DNA from: Tubiluchus corallicola
Taxonomy: Eukaryota > Priapulida > Priapulimorpha > Priapulimorphida > Tubiluchidae
DNA: 64,000 nucleotides
NCBI GenBank assembly: GCA_030141605.1
Contig: JAQGDQ010000327.1
Location: 124,001 to 188,000, forward strand
Reading direction: 5' to 3'
Shown here: positions 1 through 10,253 of the stretch, in pieces
Position numbering within the stretch: position 1 is the first letter of the stretch
How the letters are laid out: every line of letters begins with the position of its first letter
Translations under genes and position numbers: made by a program
The notes under the pieces: model-generated
What the model saw: the letters and a program-made list of their open reading frames with translations, nothing else
What the model was told of the DNA's origin: nothing
Database searches by the model: none

Positions 1-155
1 AACTTGAAACTTGTAACTCAAAACTTAAAATTTAGCTTCCACTGCTATGTGTATTGATGGTTAAATGGAAAATTAAGTAGTTTAGTAGAACTAGTTACAC
101 TGTTGATTTTGACTAGATTAATAGATTTTGTTGATATGTTTTGTTAAAACTTATC
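1..155 (+). other. 3' non-coding tail of an LTR element
   Basis: AT-rich stretch with no open frame. It sits directly before a polypurine tract and an LTR-like segment, so it is most simply the 3' untranslated part of a Ty3/Gypsy-type element whose coding region lies left of the window. Inference from position only. Confidence 0.35.
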
Positions 156-395
156 AAAGAGGGGGGAAATGTTCGGAAGATTTCTCTCTGCTTGCCCTTT
201 AATCTAAAGTTGTACTTATTTAGAATTGCCTGTAAAACTTGGCTTCGTTACATGCATTTAGTAGGTCAACCAATCAGAATTGAGCACGTTTTTTAGTCTA
301 CTCATTGGAAGCGAAGAAATCGCCACGTATTTGATTTGTTCTGTAAAATTGAATTTAAAATAAAAGTTTTTGGGATTTACTTCAAAACAGATAGC
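156..395 (+). repeat. Polypurine tract plus LTR-like segment (Gypsy type)
   Basis: A purine run (AAAGAGGGGGGAAA, about 156-169) is followed at once by TGTTCGGAAG, the usual layout of a polypurine tract and the TG start of a 3' LTR. An AATAAA lies at 359-364, near where an LTR polyadenylation signal belongs. The right end near ATAGCA (about 391-396) is a guess, because the following bases already belong to an integrase fragment. No second LTR copy is in the window to confirm the ends. Confidence 0.45.
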
Positions 396-399
396 ACAG

Positions 400-1084
400 G
401 TAGAAAACCAGGATAGGGAAATCGCAATGTTAGACATGCTTACAGCATATCGGGATACACCACATCCCGCAACATGCGTCTCACCTTATAAAGCACTAAA
501 TAATCGAAATGTTGGAAGCAATCTATGCTACCAATCGCCAGATGGAGGAAAAGGATACCAGGATGTAGAAATAGATCAGAATGATAAAGAATATGAAGAA
601 TGTAGAATGAAGAATAATGAAGAATGTAGGAAGAAGCAACAAACATACACTAATGCTAGGAGATTACGTCTTAGTGAAACAGAGGAAAATTAACAAATGG
701 ACATCCCCATTCGAACCAATTTTATACACGATTACAAACATAAAAGGATCCCAAATTACAGCTAGGAGAACCACAGATGGGAAGGAAATCACACGTGACT
801 CATCGCATTTTAAACTTGTCAATATGCTAATGAACATGGCAGAGAAGATAGTTACAGAAGACAAACGTGAAGAATACATAACACGATTTCAGAAAAAATC
901 TGATTTGAAACAACAGCCTATTCACACAGAAGATGGTTGTTCACCGATTGGCGAGTCGCATAAACAGTCTAACACCACTTGTGATACCAATGCTACTGCA
1001 GAAGAAAGTTCCGTGGAAGGAGTACGGCGATCTAATCGACAGAAACTTTTACCCAGGAAATTTCAAGACTTTGTAATGACGTAA
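400..1084 (+). pseudogene. Ty3/Gypsy integrase C-terminal fragment, frameshifted
   Basis: The first part reads AYRDTPHPATCVSPYKALNN, the Gypsy integrase motif at the end of the catalytic core. About 640-665 the frame shifts to one carrying LGDYVLVKQRKINKWTSPFE and a following ITNIKGSQITAR, the small barrel downstream of Gypsy integrases, and then a basic end (RRSNRQKLLPRKFQDFV). Everything upstream in pol (protease, reverse transcriptase, RNase H, integrase zinc finger) is missing, and the fragment abuts the LTR-like segment on its left. Class is clear; the lineage within Gypsy is not resolved. Confidence 0.8.
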
Positions 1085-1500
1085 AGTTACAAGATCAAGA
1101 TGAAAAGAGTTTGGTTATCAAATGTTACGTTTGAATCAGATTACTTAGTTGCATTGATCTACATTGTATTACATTTAATTGAAACAAAAGAATTACAGTT
1201 GCAAACAATTTTTTGTTATGTCAGAATATTTTAAGTAAGCTTAATCCAAGACTGATTTGTATCATGTGCGAGTTCGATACTATGTTGTTCAATGTCAAGT
1301 TTGAAATTTTGTTTATTGTTACTCATTTTATGTTCTTTTCTCAAAAAAGGGAAGTAATGTAGTGATTAGGAAATAAAATGAGCCGAACTGCGATGTTTTC
1401 GTAGCAAAAGATGTGCTCGATTGAGGCACCAGGCAAAGAAGAAAGAAATCAAGTTTATCTTGTAATTTTCTATATTTTAGCCACAGTAGACACAACACTA
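1085..1500 (+). repeat. 3' flank, polypurine tract and truncated 3' LTR
   Basis: After the integrase stop come about 260 AT-rich bases, a purine run (CAAAAAAGGGAAG, about 1342-1354) and TGTAGTGATTAGG starting at 1358, which reads as the beginning of a 3' LTR. Its right end cannot be placed; ordinary intron-like DNA of the kinase gene resumes before 1653. With the segment at 156-395 this gives two polypurine-LTR junctions in 1.4 kb, so two Gypsy copies are juxtaposed. Confidence 0.45.
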
Positions 1501-1652
1501 GTCAGCTTCAAAAGTCTACTAAAATACCTTTTTGAAAAACAAAAATGTAAACAGGCAAGTGTAAATAATACTCAAGTTGAAACTGATGTAAAATTTTGAG
1601 TAAATAAGTAATGAGATAAAGTAATTGTCTAGTGCGTATAAAATATGCTTAC

Positions 1653-1773
1653 CTTCGGTAATGTGTACAATGTGAGGATGGTTAAGGCAACTCATTATCT
1701 CTATTTCTCTTTTTATCCTTACCAAATCCAAATCATTTTCAATCCTTGCTTTCCTAATCGTCTTGATAGCAAC
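1653..1773 (-). CDS. NUAK: NUAK-like serine/threonine kinase, coding exon 2
   Basis: The minus strand reads [14 protein letters not shown] then [20 protein letters not shown] and IVHITE. This is the kinase beta-3 strand with the VAIK lysine, the alpha-C helix (Glu in REIEIMS) and the alpha-C/beta-4 turn, closest to the NUAK branch of the AMPK-related kinases. The acceptor is CTATCTAG just before the GTT of VAIK; the donor GTAAG at plus 1648-1652 follows ITE plus one base. The exon is 121 nt, phase 0 to phase 1. Known NUAKs phosphorylate targets such as myosin phosphatase subunits and are activated by LKB1. Activation loop and catalytic loop must lie left of the window. Confidence 0.85.
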
Positions 1774-2040
1774 CTAGATAGAGATGGTGTAATATTAATC
1801 TTGACTTTTATAAAACTTCCGATAGGTCGTCCATTTAGATTTAGATGCTATATAAATGTATTTCTCGATAGCCGGCCTTCCGACTGCACTTAGGTATTAC
1901 ACATGCACACAGATTATGCGCCCACTATAACCAACAATCTTTTTTTCGGGTGCCTATGACAAAAACAAAAACGGCCCACACATCATGGTAATCCCATTTA
2001 TCTTTTCTGGCTAACAACCGAAATTGGCAAATTGCATAAA
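1774..2040. other. Start of kinase intron 1 region, no feature seen
   Basis: Non-coding on both strands as far as I can read; it is the acceptor-proximal part of the 3.9-kb intron of the NUAK-like gene. It has a short pyrimidine-rich run before the acceptor but no recognisable repeat. Confidence 0.5.
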
Positions 2041-2490
2041 CGAAATATTTCATTTGTCATATGAGACGAAGGTGTCGAAATACCTAATTTGGGAAGCCAT
2101 ATTTCTTGAAGAAAGGCTTCCGGAATCACGTGGCTAACATTCGAGTTAGAGGTGTCCTTGCGTTACTAGGTTTAAAAGCTATTAGGACCACGAGGTTCAA
2201 ATTTTTTCTGTATCTCACCAGAATTATTTATGTTGTTCAGGATAAAAGCGCCACCTAGCAGTATGGAGACATGTGGAGGTAGTCCAACCAATTCTCTATC
2301 CAACCATGTGCTACGCAACTGCCACCTGTAAACGGTTTCTGCCCTGCGGCCCACGTTGGTACCATACTTAAAATTTATGACAATAAAATCAACATTTTGA
2401 AATTTGGGAAAGAGTAACTCTTGAAGGAAGCCATTTTGAATCACGTGGCTAACACTGAAAATAGGACTGTCTTTGTACTACTAATTGCAA
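2041..2490. repeat. Pair of diverged direct repeats, about 95 bp each
   Basis: About 2090-2180 and 2398-2485 share a run of blocks: TTTGGGAA, a GCCAT-T-type block, AATCACGTGGCTAACA and a loose TGTC-TTG-TACTA block. The period is about 307 bp. No coding potential was recognised. Probably the remains of a tandemly repeated mobile element within intron 1 of the kinase gene. Confidence 0.5.
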
Positions 2491-3019
2491 AAAGTTGGCG
2501 TTTTTTGAGGCCTATCTAGCATATGTTTATCGCTATTTTGTGGCTAAACGAAACACTCGCAATTTTGGCGCCAGTGTATCTGATACTACGTTTTATGGCT
2601 ACTCGAATGATTGTACTTACCACTGTTTACACAGCGTTTAAAGGAAACCATGTCGATAACTGCTATATAAGTATGGTACCGTCGTGTGTCCAGAAAAACG
2701 GGCGTAGCGTGGTTGCCTTATGGCGGTGGCGGCTATGTGGCACAATATTGATAGCGAATTGATCCGACAATCACCACTCGGCGCCATCTTGGTATGTGGC
2801 GCTTCAGGTAGGAGTAACTGATTTTCAAAAATAGACGTATTTCGACGATTTTCGGGCTATTACTCAGGCGGATCAAAGGGTCACAACCCGAAATTATAAG
2901 CACAAGTGTCCCTTTGCGCTAGCTACAAGCACATCAAATTTGGTGGTGTAGCTCTGTCTAGTTTTTAGGGTTATTCCAAAAAGATGCGTATCTTTTACGT
3001 TGAGAAAGAACTATCTGCG
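2491..3019. other. Non-coding repeat-like DNA
   Basis: No supported gene. The tract carries GC-richer phrases unlike neighbouring AT-rich intron DNA, for example near 2845-2890, that recall other non-coding elements in this window but do not align with them by eye. Confidence 0.35.
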
Positions 3020-5001
3020 TTTTTTAAATGGTCCAAATAAAGCAGCGTATTTGGAAGCTAAAGAACAGTTTGACGTCTCTCTCGCCCAAGAAATGGACGA
3101 TTGGGTAAAAGAGAACACTACAAATTTAAAAGAAGCGCAAGGAAAAGATTTTTGAAAAACCCATAGAAGACCCATAAACTTTGAAACACTCGAAAATGCG
3201 GAATAACTATTACGTTACAGGTTAGGAAAAAAGCGAAATCTTATATGAGACTGTTGTTAGTGGTTCGCATATAGACTAGCCTGAATTTGACCATAAGTGG
3301 CAATGGCAAGTGCAAGACTTTTTTTAGTCAACCTTTCCCACAAACAGTTGATGTTCTTTAAAAAGCCTGGCAAATCAGACTACAGTGGTCAATAACGATA
3401 ACATGATATTACGGAAAATTGGCAGAAAAAAATACAGAAAATCGGCTACGTCTGTTCTTTTATGATTCATTGATTACTAGATGATGAGCAGAGGGATTTA
3501 AGTAGGGCGGCAGTAGCACGCGTTATCTATTCAATTCAGTTCAATAATTTTTAATTTAGCTGATTTGCAACACTAAACGTAACAACTATATACATAATGA
3601 AAGGTACGATTTGAAAATTGTTCAAATCAGTCTCGAGGAGAATAGGAGCGCGAGCTTTCGAGACTCACCACTAGACGGCGCAAACACGTGCACGGTGCAG
3701 CAGAGAAATACACACAAAATATCCCAAAGTTAAAACAATATTCATTTATAAAAACAATTAATAATAATAAGAATAATACAGACAATGAGAGTAGAGGTAC
3801 TTAAAAACGCCAATTAGCAAGTTAGGTAACGAGTTAGTAATAAATCACACACACACTTTTTAAAACATTTTTAAAACAATGTACGAAACATATCTAGCCG
3901 CACAAAGATATTGTGATAAACTCTTTGACTGACGCTGTAAGTGGCGCATTAATATGAACTGCGCAGTTAATAAAACTGAGGCTATCTATAAAAACTCGCT
4001 AAATCAAAAATAAGAACCTACCCGCTAAATTTGATATTCGGTAAGGCACAAATCTCCTATATCGACAAAACCAAAATTTTAGGTGTCACTCTAGATAATG
4101 ATCTTAATTTTACTGTCCATGCCGGGATATTAGGCAGAAAGCTTGGTATTAGTGGATCAAAATAAAGAATTGGTGTTTTAAATACAAAGGGCTTAAATTA
4201 GAAATAGAGATCAGTCTTGTAAAAGTGGTCGTTTTCCCACGATACTGTACGCAGCTACAGCATGGATAGACAAACAAATACCGCATTTGACGATCTCATT
4301 TATGATATCCCCAAAACTGCAGTCGGTGTAGCGTATGACACACCTAAAAAGGTACTTGAATTAATATGCGATTTTATGACAACAGTGAGCACATTCTTAA
4401 TGAAAGTAATATGCAAGTCAGATGAAGATCTGGTTAAGCGTGAAATACAGACAATAGAACATAGCCTCAGTCGTTGCCAACTAACAGGGCATTTTCTAGC
4501 TGGACATAGCTCAGGCAAAATTCTTTGCAAAAATACTAAAAGCGTGGAAATCTTACGTAATGAATGTCTAACACCGGTTTGCCAACTCAAGACAGAGCAA
4601 AGTATAGCAAATTGGAGATAAACAAATTTGTCATAGATCAGTGGCAGAGTAAGTTGCAACGTAATACGCAGTTAACTGGCGCGCGTCCGGAAGTTATTTC
4701 AATTTCTACTAACACATTAAGACGGCCGCAGGGAAAATATGATAGACTAACAAAAACTAGTGCACTTTCATTATTGTTAGGCAGAGCTTGTAAAGCTTTT
4801 AGGCAGAGGCTAGGATTAGTTGAAGATGACAAATATCAATATAGTAGCATCCAAACACGGGAACATTTAATTTTTGATTGCCAACTAGTATTAGACAAAC
4901 GCAGGACAGCTTTGAAAAATGCAACTGGGAATAGAAATATAAGAAATATATGTAGGCAACGTGACGAAAATGTTTTAAAACTGTATTTAGCAATAGAGTA
5001 A
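3020..5001 (+). pseudogene. Decayed LINE (Jockey/R1-like) in kinase intron 1
   Basis: Three separated coding scraps run in the correct order on the plus strand. About 3024-3155 reads LNGPNKAAYLEAKEQFD with a charged helix, as between endonuclease and reverse transcriptase. About 3958-4170 contains NCAVNKTEA and then TKILGVTLDNDLNF, the reverse transcriptase thumb region. 4564-5001 ends with GRACKAFRQRLGL and REHLIFDCQLVLDKRR, the C-terminal Cys/His region. The core reverse transcriptase with its catalytic aspartates is deleted or replaced by non-coding DNA (3480-3950), and stops break the rest. It lies antisense to the host kinase. Confidence 0.65.
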
Positions 5002-5655
5002 TTACTAATTAAAATTCGTATTAGCTATAAAATAAACTAGTGTAATTAAATAATAATGGTACTAACAATAATTTTAATTAAATCTGCTATGAGCTGTTGT
5101 ATGTAAATTTCAATTGTATAAAATTACTTGGTTACTTATTTTGTTATTTTAAAAATGGTGATAAACAAATAAACTTACTTGCTTGGAAAACTGATATTGC
5201 AACGCCATTGTTTTTGATGTCATTCTATTATATTCTGTCTATAATCTTTGCTTTGTTCCTCAATATTATTATTATTGAACTGGATTTTCATATGAGTTAC
5301 GTCTCTTAACAGTTATCCGACGACCATTAAACCAATAAATCATGTTCAAATTAATTTTATGTATAATGTTACAAACCTTCAATTACTAAAATCTTGATAA
5401 CCAAAACAAATAGTTTGGTATCAAAATTTCGTTAATTGTGGATTTGTAACATCATTAACAACAAGCTTGGTGATTATACCAGTTATTACATGTATGTTTG
5501 TGGCCACATTTTGCCCTGTAATAAAATACCTCACGCTTGGAATGAGTGAGTGAAACCAATTACATTTCAGGTCATGCGGCAACAATATACGAACGAAATT
5601 ATGAAAGACGAAAGGAAAACCAATTACATGACTCGTATTTTGACAATACACTTAC
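5002..5655. other. Donor-side part of kinase intron 1
   Basis: AT-rich, no convincing coding sequence. Several AATAAA-like and ATTATT tracts follow the LINE remnant, compatible with its 3' tail. The splice donor of kinase exon 1 (minus GTAAGT, plus 5650-5655) closes the interval. Confidence 0.5.
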
Positions 5656-5868
5656 CCTCTGTTCAGAATTTTTATCGATGGCTAATTGAACTTTTCCATA
5701 CGTGCCTCTACCAATGGTTTTTACAATGTGAAACCGAGATGAAAGCGTCTGCTGTTTTGGATATTCGATAAATGCTGGATGACAACTGACCATTGCTGCT
5801 TCTAGTGTTTCAACATTACTGTTTCTGTCCACTGAGGTGTCACTAACAAAAATAGTTCCTTTTTCCAT
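5656..5868 (-). CDS. NUAK: NUAK-like serine/threonine kinase, coding exon 1
   Basis: Begins MEKGTIFVSDTSVD at 5868 and runs 71 codons to the donor AGG|GTAAGT. A poorly conserved N-terminus of about 43 residues precedes RFHIVKTIGRGTYGKVQLAI, the kinase beta-1/beta-2 region with a complete glycine-rich loop (GRGTYG). The next residues DKNSEQR join in phase 0 to VAIK in exon 2, exactly where NUAK kinases continue. The start is chosen as the only in-frame ATG before the kinase domain; an ATAATA run lies just upstream. Together the two exons give the kinase N-lobe as far as the end of alpha-C. Confidence 0.85.
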
Positions 5869-6330
5869 TATTATTATTATTATTGTATAGTGTTAATTTA
5901 TCACTTTGTATTAATTCACCTGTATCTCTTGTAATAAAAGTGTCTTTGTTTATTCACCAATGATTGTTTTTGGCAGAGGTATAACATTGATGACTGACGT
6001 CCAAATAGTCTTTTACATGCCTTTTATGCATTGATGTTGCGGATTCCAATCAAATGAGGCGTTAAATTTTTGCTGAATCTCCTGATGCAAAGGCGTGCTT
6101 TGCTGTTTAGTATGTGCGGATTTTCAGTTGTTGATAGTCTTCAACAAATTTGTTTTTTTTCTGAAATAGTTCCAGATGCACAACTGGCTGGTCGTGACGT
6201 TCTCTTTGATTTACTAACAATACATCACGTATAGTCGTTGGACCTAAAATGAAAATTATTATGGAACGGTAGTCTTTATGATTTTGCCTGGCTGACGTCT
6301 AAAATCCAAATTACACCACACGACTTTAGC
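5869..6330. other. Region upstream of the kinase start codon
   Basis: Should hold the 5' UTR and possibly the promoter of the minus-strand kinase gene. I see no clear TATA box or initiator and no open frame. An AATAAA-like motif on the plus strand near 5930 has no gene to serve. Confidence 0.3.
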
Positions 6331-6425
6331 CCGTCCTGCAGTACATCCGGTTTGTGTATGCACTGCAGGACCCTACCCATACATAGTCTTGCAGTGTACC
6401 AGTCTGTGTATATTCTACAGGCCCT
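6331..6425 (+). repeat. Minisatellite block A, ~56-bp unit
   Basis: One and a half copies of a unit of the type GCACTGCAGGACCCTA, CCATACATAGTCTTGCAGTG, TACC-GT-TGTGTATA. The same unit recurs at 6775-6935. The two blocks are separated by about 350 bp that hold another repeat. Confidence 0.6.
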
Positions 6426-6579
6426 GTCATAGATGATGACATTGCACCGATTACCAGTAAAACAATTGATTCTTGAACATCTTGCTTAATTTGGTACACT
6501 GACCAAGCCATTTTACAAATACTATACAATGTCTAAGTAGTGTACAAAATACTTAGGAAAAGTTCGATCCTACATAGAT

Positions 6580-6773
6580 TATTGCATTTTACACTTTGTC
6601 AAAGTAACTTTACGTATTTTATATAAATCCTAGTTGTTATGCAAAATGTCTAGGTAAAGCGTGAAAGAGTTGTAGGAAGAAAATTTATTCCACACTATTT
6701 CCGAAATGCGTAGGTGTTTTATGACATGCCTAGGAATTTTATAGTGTCTAAATTTTACTCATTGCCTGTAACA
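6580..6773 (-). repeat. Dispersed ~190-bp repeat, copy 1 (inverted)
   Basis: The reverse complement starts TGTTACAGGCAATGAGTAAA and continues through TTCCTAGGCAT, GCATTTCGG, CTCTTTCA and AACTAGGATTTAT to AAAGTGTAAAATGCA. The same order of blocks is found in plus orientation at 13773-13962. No open frame. It has CCTAGGCATTTTATA-like internal sub-repeats. Probably a MITE- or SINE-sized mobile repeat; it lies between the two minisatellite blocks. Confidence 0.65.
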
Positions 6774-6774
6774 T

Positions 6775-6935
6775 ATGCACTGCAAGCCAAAAGCCCATAC
6801 ATGGTCTTGCAGTGGATCGGCTTTGAATATACACTGGAGAACGAACCCTAGCCCATATATAGTCTTGCTGTATACCTGTTTTATCTACAAAGTGCAGGAC
6901 CCTAGTCCCAACATAGCTTTGCAGTTTATTTGCAG
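6775..6935 (+). repeat. Minisatellite block B, ~56-bp unit, three copies
   Basis: Three diverged copies starting near 6777, 6832 and 6888. Each has a CACTG-AG / CCCATA-ATAGTCTTGC / GT-TAC pattern as in block A. The shared unit implies one original array later split by the 190-bp repeat. Confidence 0.6.
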
Positions 6936-7244
6936 GCTTTTTTGCGTGCCTGAGCTATGAAATTTATAACATAGGTCGTTTGCCAGATTAGCCTAAGTGA
7001 AAGTACTCTTAGAAAGAAGAGATTTTTATTTTTTATTCACCTAATTGTGGAGAGAAGCACGCTTCAAGATAAGAGAGAAAATGTGTAAAATTCCTTGGTA
7101 AAAGTTGAGGCACTTTGAAAGTGAGGAACAGGTTGTTTGTTCATTTGATGTAAGCGATTCCAGGAGCGAATACTAGTAATGGCACAAGCGCAAAATGGTG
7201 GCTTACACTCACGAGCATGTGAAGCGTCTCCAGGAGGCGTGGTA
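6936..7244. other. No gene seen
   Basis: Contains short CCAGGAG-C phrases (about 7155 and 7230) that recall the end of the adjoining inverted repeat, but no open frame or recognisable element. Confidence 0.4.
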
Positions 7245-7500
7245 TTCTAATCCCATTTTCAGAAAAGCGAAATCCTGGAGGCGTTTTTTTTCTAAAAATA
7301 GACAACAGAGCCAGTTTTATCAATTTGACTAAGTTGAAACCGAAAAACGCTGTCGTCAGCTAGAGAAATTAGTGGAAAGGAGCTAAAAACGAAAAAAATG
7401 GCCTCCAAGCTTTTGCATAAAGAGCAAAAGAAGCAATAAAAAGAAATTTTCAGAAAATGAACATTAAGAAGCCAATATGACATCTATTCCAGGATAGATG
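7245..7500 (-). repeat. Long inverted repeat, left arm
   Basis: Read on the minus strand the order is CTGGAATAGATGTCATATTG, TTTTCTGAAAATTTCTTTT, GGCCATTTT, TAGTCAAATTGATAAAACTG, TTTTTAGAAAAAAAACGCC. The same blocks in the same order occur in plus orientation at 9155-9380 and again at 8885-9115. Identity looks near 70 percent by eye. No protein. Confidence 0.65.
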
Positions 7501-8884
7501 TGCCTATTTCTGTCATTTTTATTTAAAAATGACTGCCGCTTTCAAATGGCCGCCACGCGATGACGAAATAATGCCGGTCATGCAGTTACATTAACGGTTT
7601 CATCACAAGATTCATTATGCAAACAAAAAGCAATCTTCTTGACTCCAGTAAGCTGCTACCAGCCCCAAAATAATGCAATGCGATTCAAACAGCGCGACAA
7701 GTTCAAAAGAGTTTAATAGTTTAAAAATAAAAAACAAAATGGCCGACGGGTCCTTATATAATTGTCTAGTAGAATGGTGAAAAGCCTGCTCTTTTTGCTT
7801 ACGTTTCAAAATTTTGCACGACGTTAAAGCCAGTCAAGGTGATTAACTGGTACACCACTTGTGTAACATATTAGCTACATTGCCTGACCTAAGGTAAATA
7901 GGACGACGATATTAGTATTGATAGGTAGGTTTTACAGGTCGAGGATTTTCACACCAAAATCATCATTTTTATCTGCTCTGACAAATGTGATGACACCTTT
8001 ATATGCTAGCGATAGAAATCTTTTTGGCCACCTGGAAAGTGGCGGCCTCATTGGGTCACTAATCATAGCTGTTACTTTTAAAGCCCTATATCTATATACT
8101 TAAATTATCATCCTAACCGCCGCAGCCTGACAGCGCCACCTTGAAATTGACCTTGATGCCAGAATCTAACAGAATGGTGAAAAACTTGCCCATTTCGTCT
8201 AAAAGTTACGAAACTTTGCACAAAGCTAAAACCTATCAAAGGGATTAAATTTGGATATGAGGCTAAACAAATATTGCCGCCATTTCAAAATGCCGTAGAA
8301 AATGGAAGGCTATTGCTAGTTTTTTAAAGCCGTATCTTTGCTACTCGAGCAGAGCAAATAAGTGTTTTTAAGTGTTAGTTGTGGGTTAGTTGACCCTTAA
8401 AATCTATATTTAGACACTAAATTCATAATCTTATCTGTTCTAATAGTTTTATAGCCTTTATATGCTAGCGAGCCATCTGATTAGTAACCTTGAAAAGGGC
8501 GCCCATATTGTAGGATTCTTTATTATATGCAAAATCAATCATATTGAGGGGTTCTAGCATTATGCTAAATTTTATAACTTTTAGAGGAAATGATTCTGCT
8601 GGACTATATGTGGGGGATCCAGCAGCCATTTTCTTTTTTGCTTAGTTTTTATTGCATCCTGTTATTAGTCTAGCAGTATTTAGATTCAACAAGGTCGAAT
8701 TGATAAAATGACTTGGTTTTTATTTTTATAATAAATCTTTGGTAAAACATGTTATAGAAGTTATTGGCATAATTCTTTTTGTGCGGTGACCATTTTGAAA
8801 ACTGCAGCCATTTTTGTAACAAAAGTAACAGTAGCAGATTACAAAGGAAGTAGATACTATATAGTCTAGATATTATATCTATTC
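7501..8884. other. Gene-free interior between inverted repeat arms
   Basis: No open frame I can support. Phrases such as GCCATTTT and CAACAAGGTCGAATTGATAA (near 8690) suggest a further, more diverged copy of the repeat block about 8683-8760. Confidence 0.4.
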
Positions 8885-9115
8885 CCCTGGAGTAGATGTC
8901 GTCATCACTTTATAACAGTAATTTTCTGATAACTTGTTTGATTGACATTGTGTGCGCAAAAACTTTGCAGCCCTTTTGTTTTTTTTGTATTTTTTACCAT
9001 TTTCATTTAATTTTTCAAGCCGGCGGCAGCCCTTTTTGGATTCAGCATAGTCAAATTGATTAGACTGGCTATGTTGCCCACTTTTAGAAAAAAACGCCCC
9101 TAGAACTTTTCGTTA
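8885..9115 (+). repeat. Long inverted repeat unit, right arm copy 1
   Basis: Contains GGAGTAGATGTCGTCATCAC, AGTAATTTTCTGATAACTTG, then GGATTCAGCATAGTCAAATT and TTTTAGAAAAAAACGCCCC. Directly repeated about 265 bp further on and inverted relative to 7245-7500. Confidence 0.6.
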
Positions 9116-9154
9116 TTTTTTAAACAAAAATGGCAGTAATGGGTTTCACGGGTC

Positions 9155-9380
9155 AAACTGCCAGGGAATAGATGTCATAATGACTTTTTAATGTTAATTT
9201 TCTGGGAATTTCTTTTAATTTACTTGACTATGGCCATTTTGTTTTTGCGTTTTTATCCGCTTTCCGCTAATTCTTAGAGCTGGCAACAACTTGTTTTGGA
9301 TTCAGCATAATCAAATTGATAAGACTGGGTTTTTTGCCCGCTTTCAGAAAAAAACGTCCCCAGAACTTTATAGAAGAGTA
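9155..9380 (+). repeat. Long inverted repeat unit, right arm copy 2
   Basis: Second tandem unit: GGGAATAGATGTCATAATGA, GTTAATTTTCTGGGAATTTC, then GGATTCAGCATAATCAAATT and TTTCAGAAAAAAACGTCCCC. It is the best match to the inverted left arm. The pair could be arms of one old element of about 2.2 kb or independent insertions. Confidence 0.6.
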
Positions 9381-9667
9381 CTTTTTCAGGATTTGGGTCT
9401 AGGGCCCTGGACTGTACGTCATTCAGTCTATCAGGAAGTCAGTTTGTACGTCTATAATTTGCTGTTATTGGTTTAAGGGAGGAATAGAAAAATTCTATAC
9501 AGAAACAGGTAGATTTGGAGCAGAAAATTAAAGAGGTGGCGGCTGCACAGCTTTAGCTAATTAGCTAGACCTTTCTTGCCAGTAGGGGAAATTGAACCAG
9601 AGCGTTCCTTTGCGGGAGGAGGAACATATAGATCTTTGATCACGGCTGCTGCCAGAGTACTAGCTGT
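9381..9667. other. No feature seen
   Basis: Short tract between the repeat arm and a candidate small open frame; no coding or repeat signal recognised. Confidence 0.4.
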
Positions 9668-9904
9668 TTAGGCTGCGCAAGTGCACATGTATGGAAGGCT
9701 AGCGTCAACGTGTAGCTTTCGAGCGTAAAAAAATTCTTTAAAAGCATCACAACGTGGTCTAAAATCAAATACTGTGAAAAGGATCATTCCTGAGCAAATT
9801 TCAAACTTGTCTATTGTAAACCCTGTTGCAACTGCTGCCAATAGTGAAGATGCTAGTACTAATAATAAAGCCTTAAACCGTTCGGTTAGATGTAAAGTTG
9901 CCAT
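9668..9904 (-). CDS. Candidate small secreted cysteine-containing protein
   Basis: A 78-codon ATG-initiated frame. It starts MATLHLTERFKALLLVLASS and continues LLAAVATGFTID, a good signal-peptide shape with a likely cleavage site near residue 27. The mature part has four cysteines (EICSG, RPRCDAF and CTC at the end). A TATAAAAT lies about 35 bp upstream on the same strand, too close to the ATG for a long 5' UTR. No family recognised. It could equally be a chance frame or a first exon; there are no homologous repeats around it. Confidence 0.3.
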   Translation of the reverse strand: MATLHLTERFKALLLVLASSLLAAVATGFTIDKFEICSGMILFTVFDFRPRCDAFKEFFYARKLHVDASLPYMCTCAA

Positions 9905-10252
9905 TTATTAACAATCTGAGAGCAAATAACAATAGCCATATTTTATAGGATTACCAATATAAAACCAGTGTTTATCAGTACGAAAAACTTGTTCATAGCT
10001 TTAAGTTTCAGAGAAAAGGATGTTCTTCCTAGCCTTTTTAGTCTTACTTATGTAGTCCATAGTTTTAAGATTTAAATCCTTGGTTTATATTTGTTATTTA
10101 TTTAATCATCATTTGAAAACGGTTGTAGAACAACCAAAACGTCGTATTTGTATAATAGAAGTGCGTGCTTCATTGGTATTTATGATGATGTATTCATTCG
10201 TTGTGTAAGTTGTGAGTGCAACAAGCGACTGAATAAATGGCAACAATAGCAA
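9905..10252. other. No feature seen
   Basis: AT-rich DNA without a recognisable frame; leads into a CAA array. Confidence 0.4.
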
Positions 10253-10253
10253 T

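Noticed and set aside
2172-2444. 90-codon minus frame
   Set aside because: It spans the two non-coding direct repeats and is not preserved between them.
4262-4659. 119-codon frames on both strands
   Set aside because: Both overlap LINE sequence whose true frame is different (AWIDKQIP); they are shadow frames.
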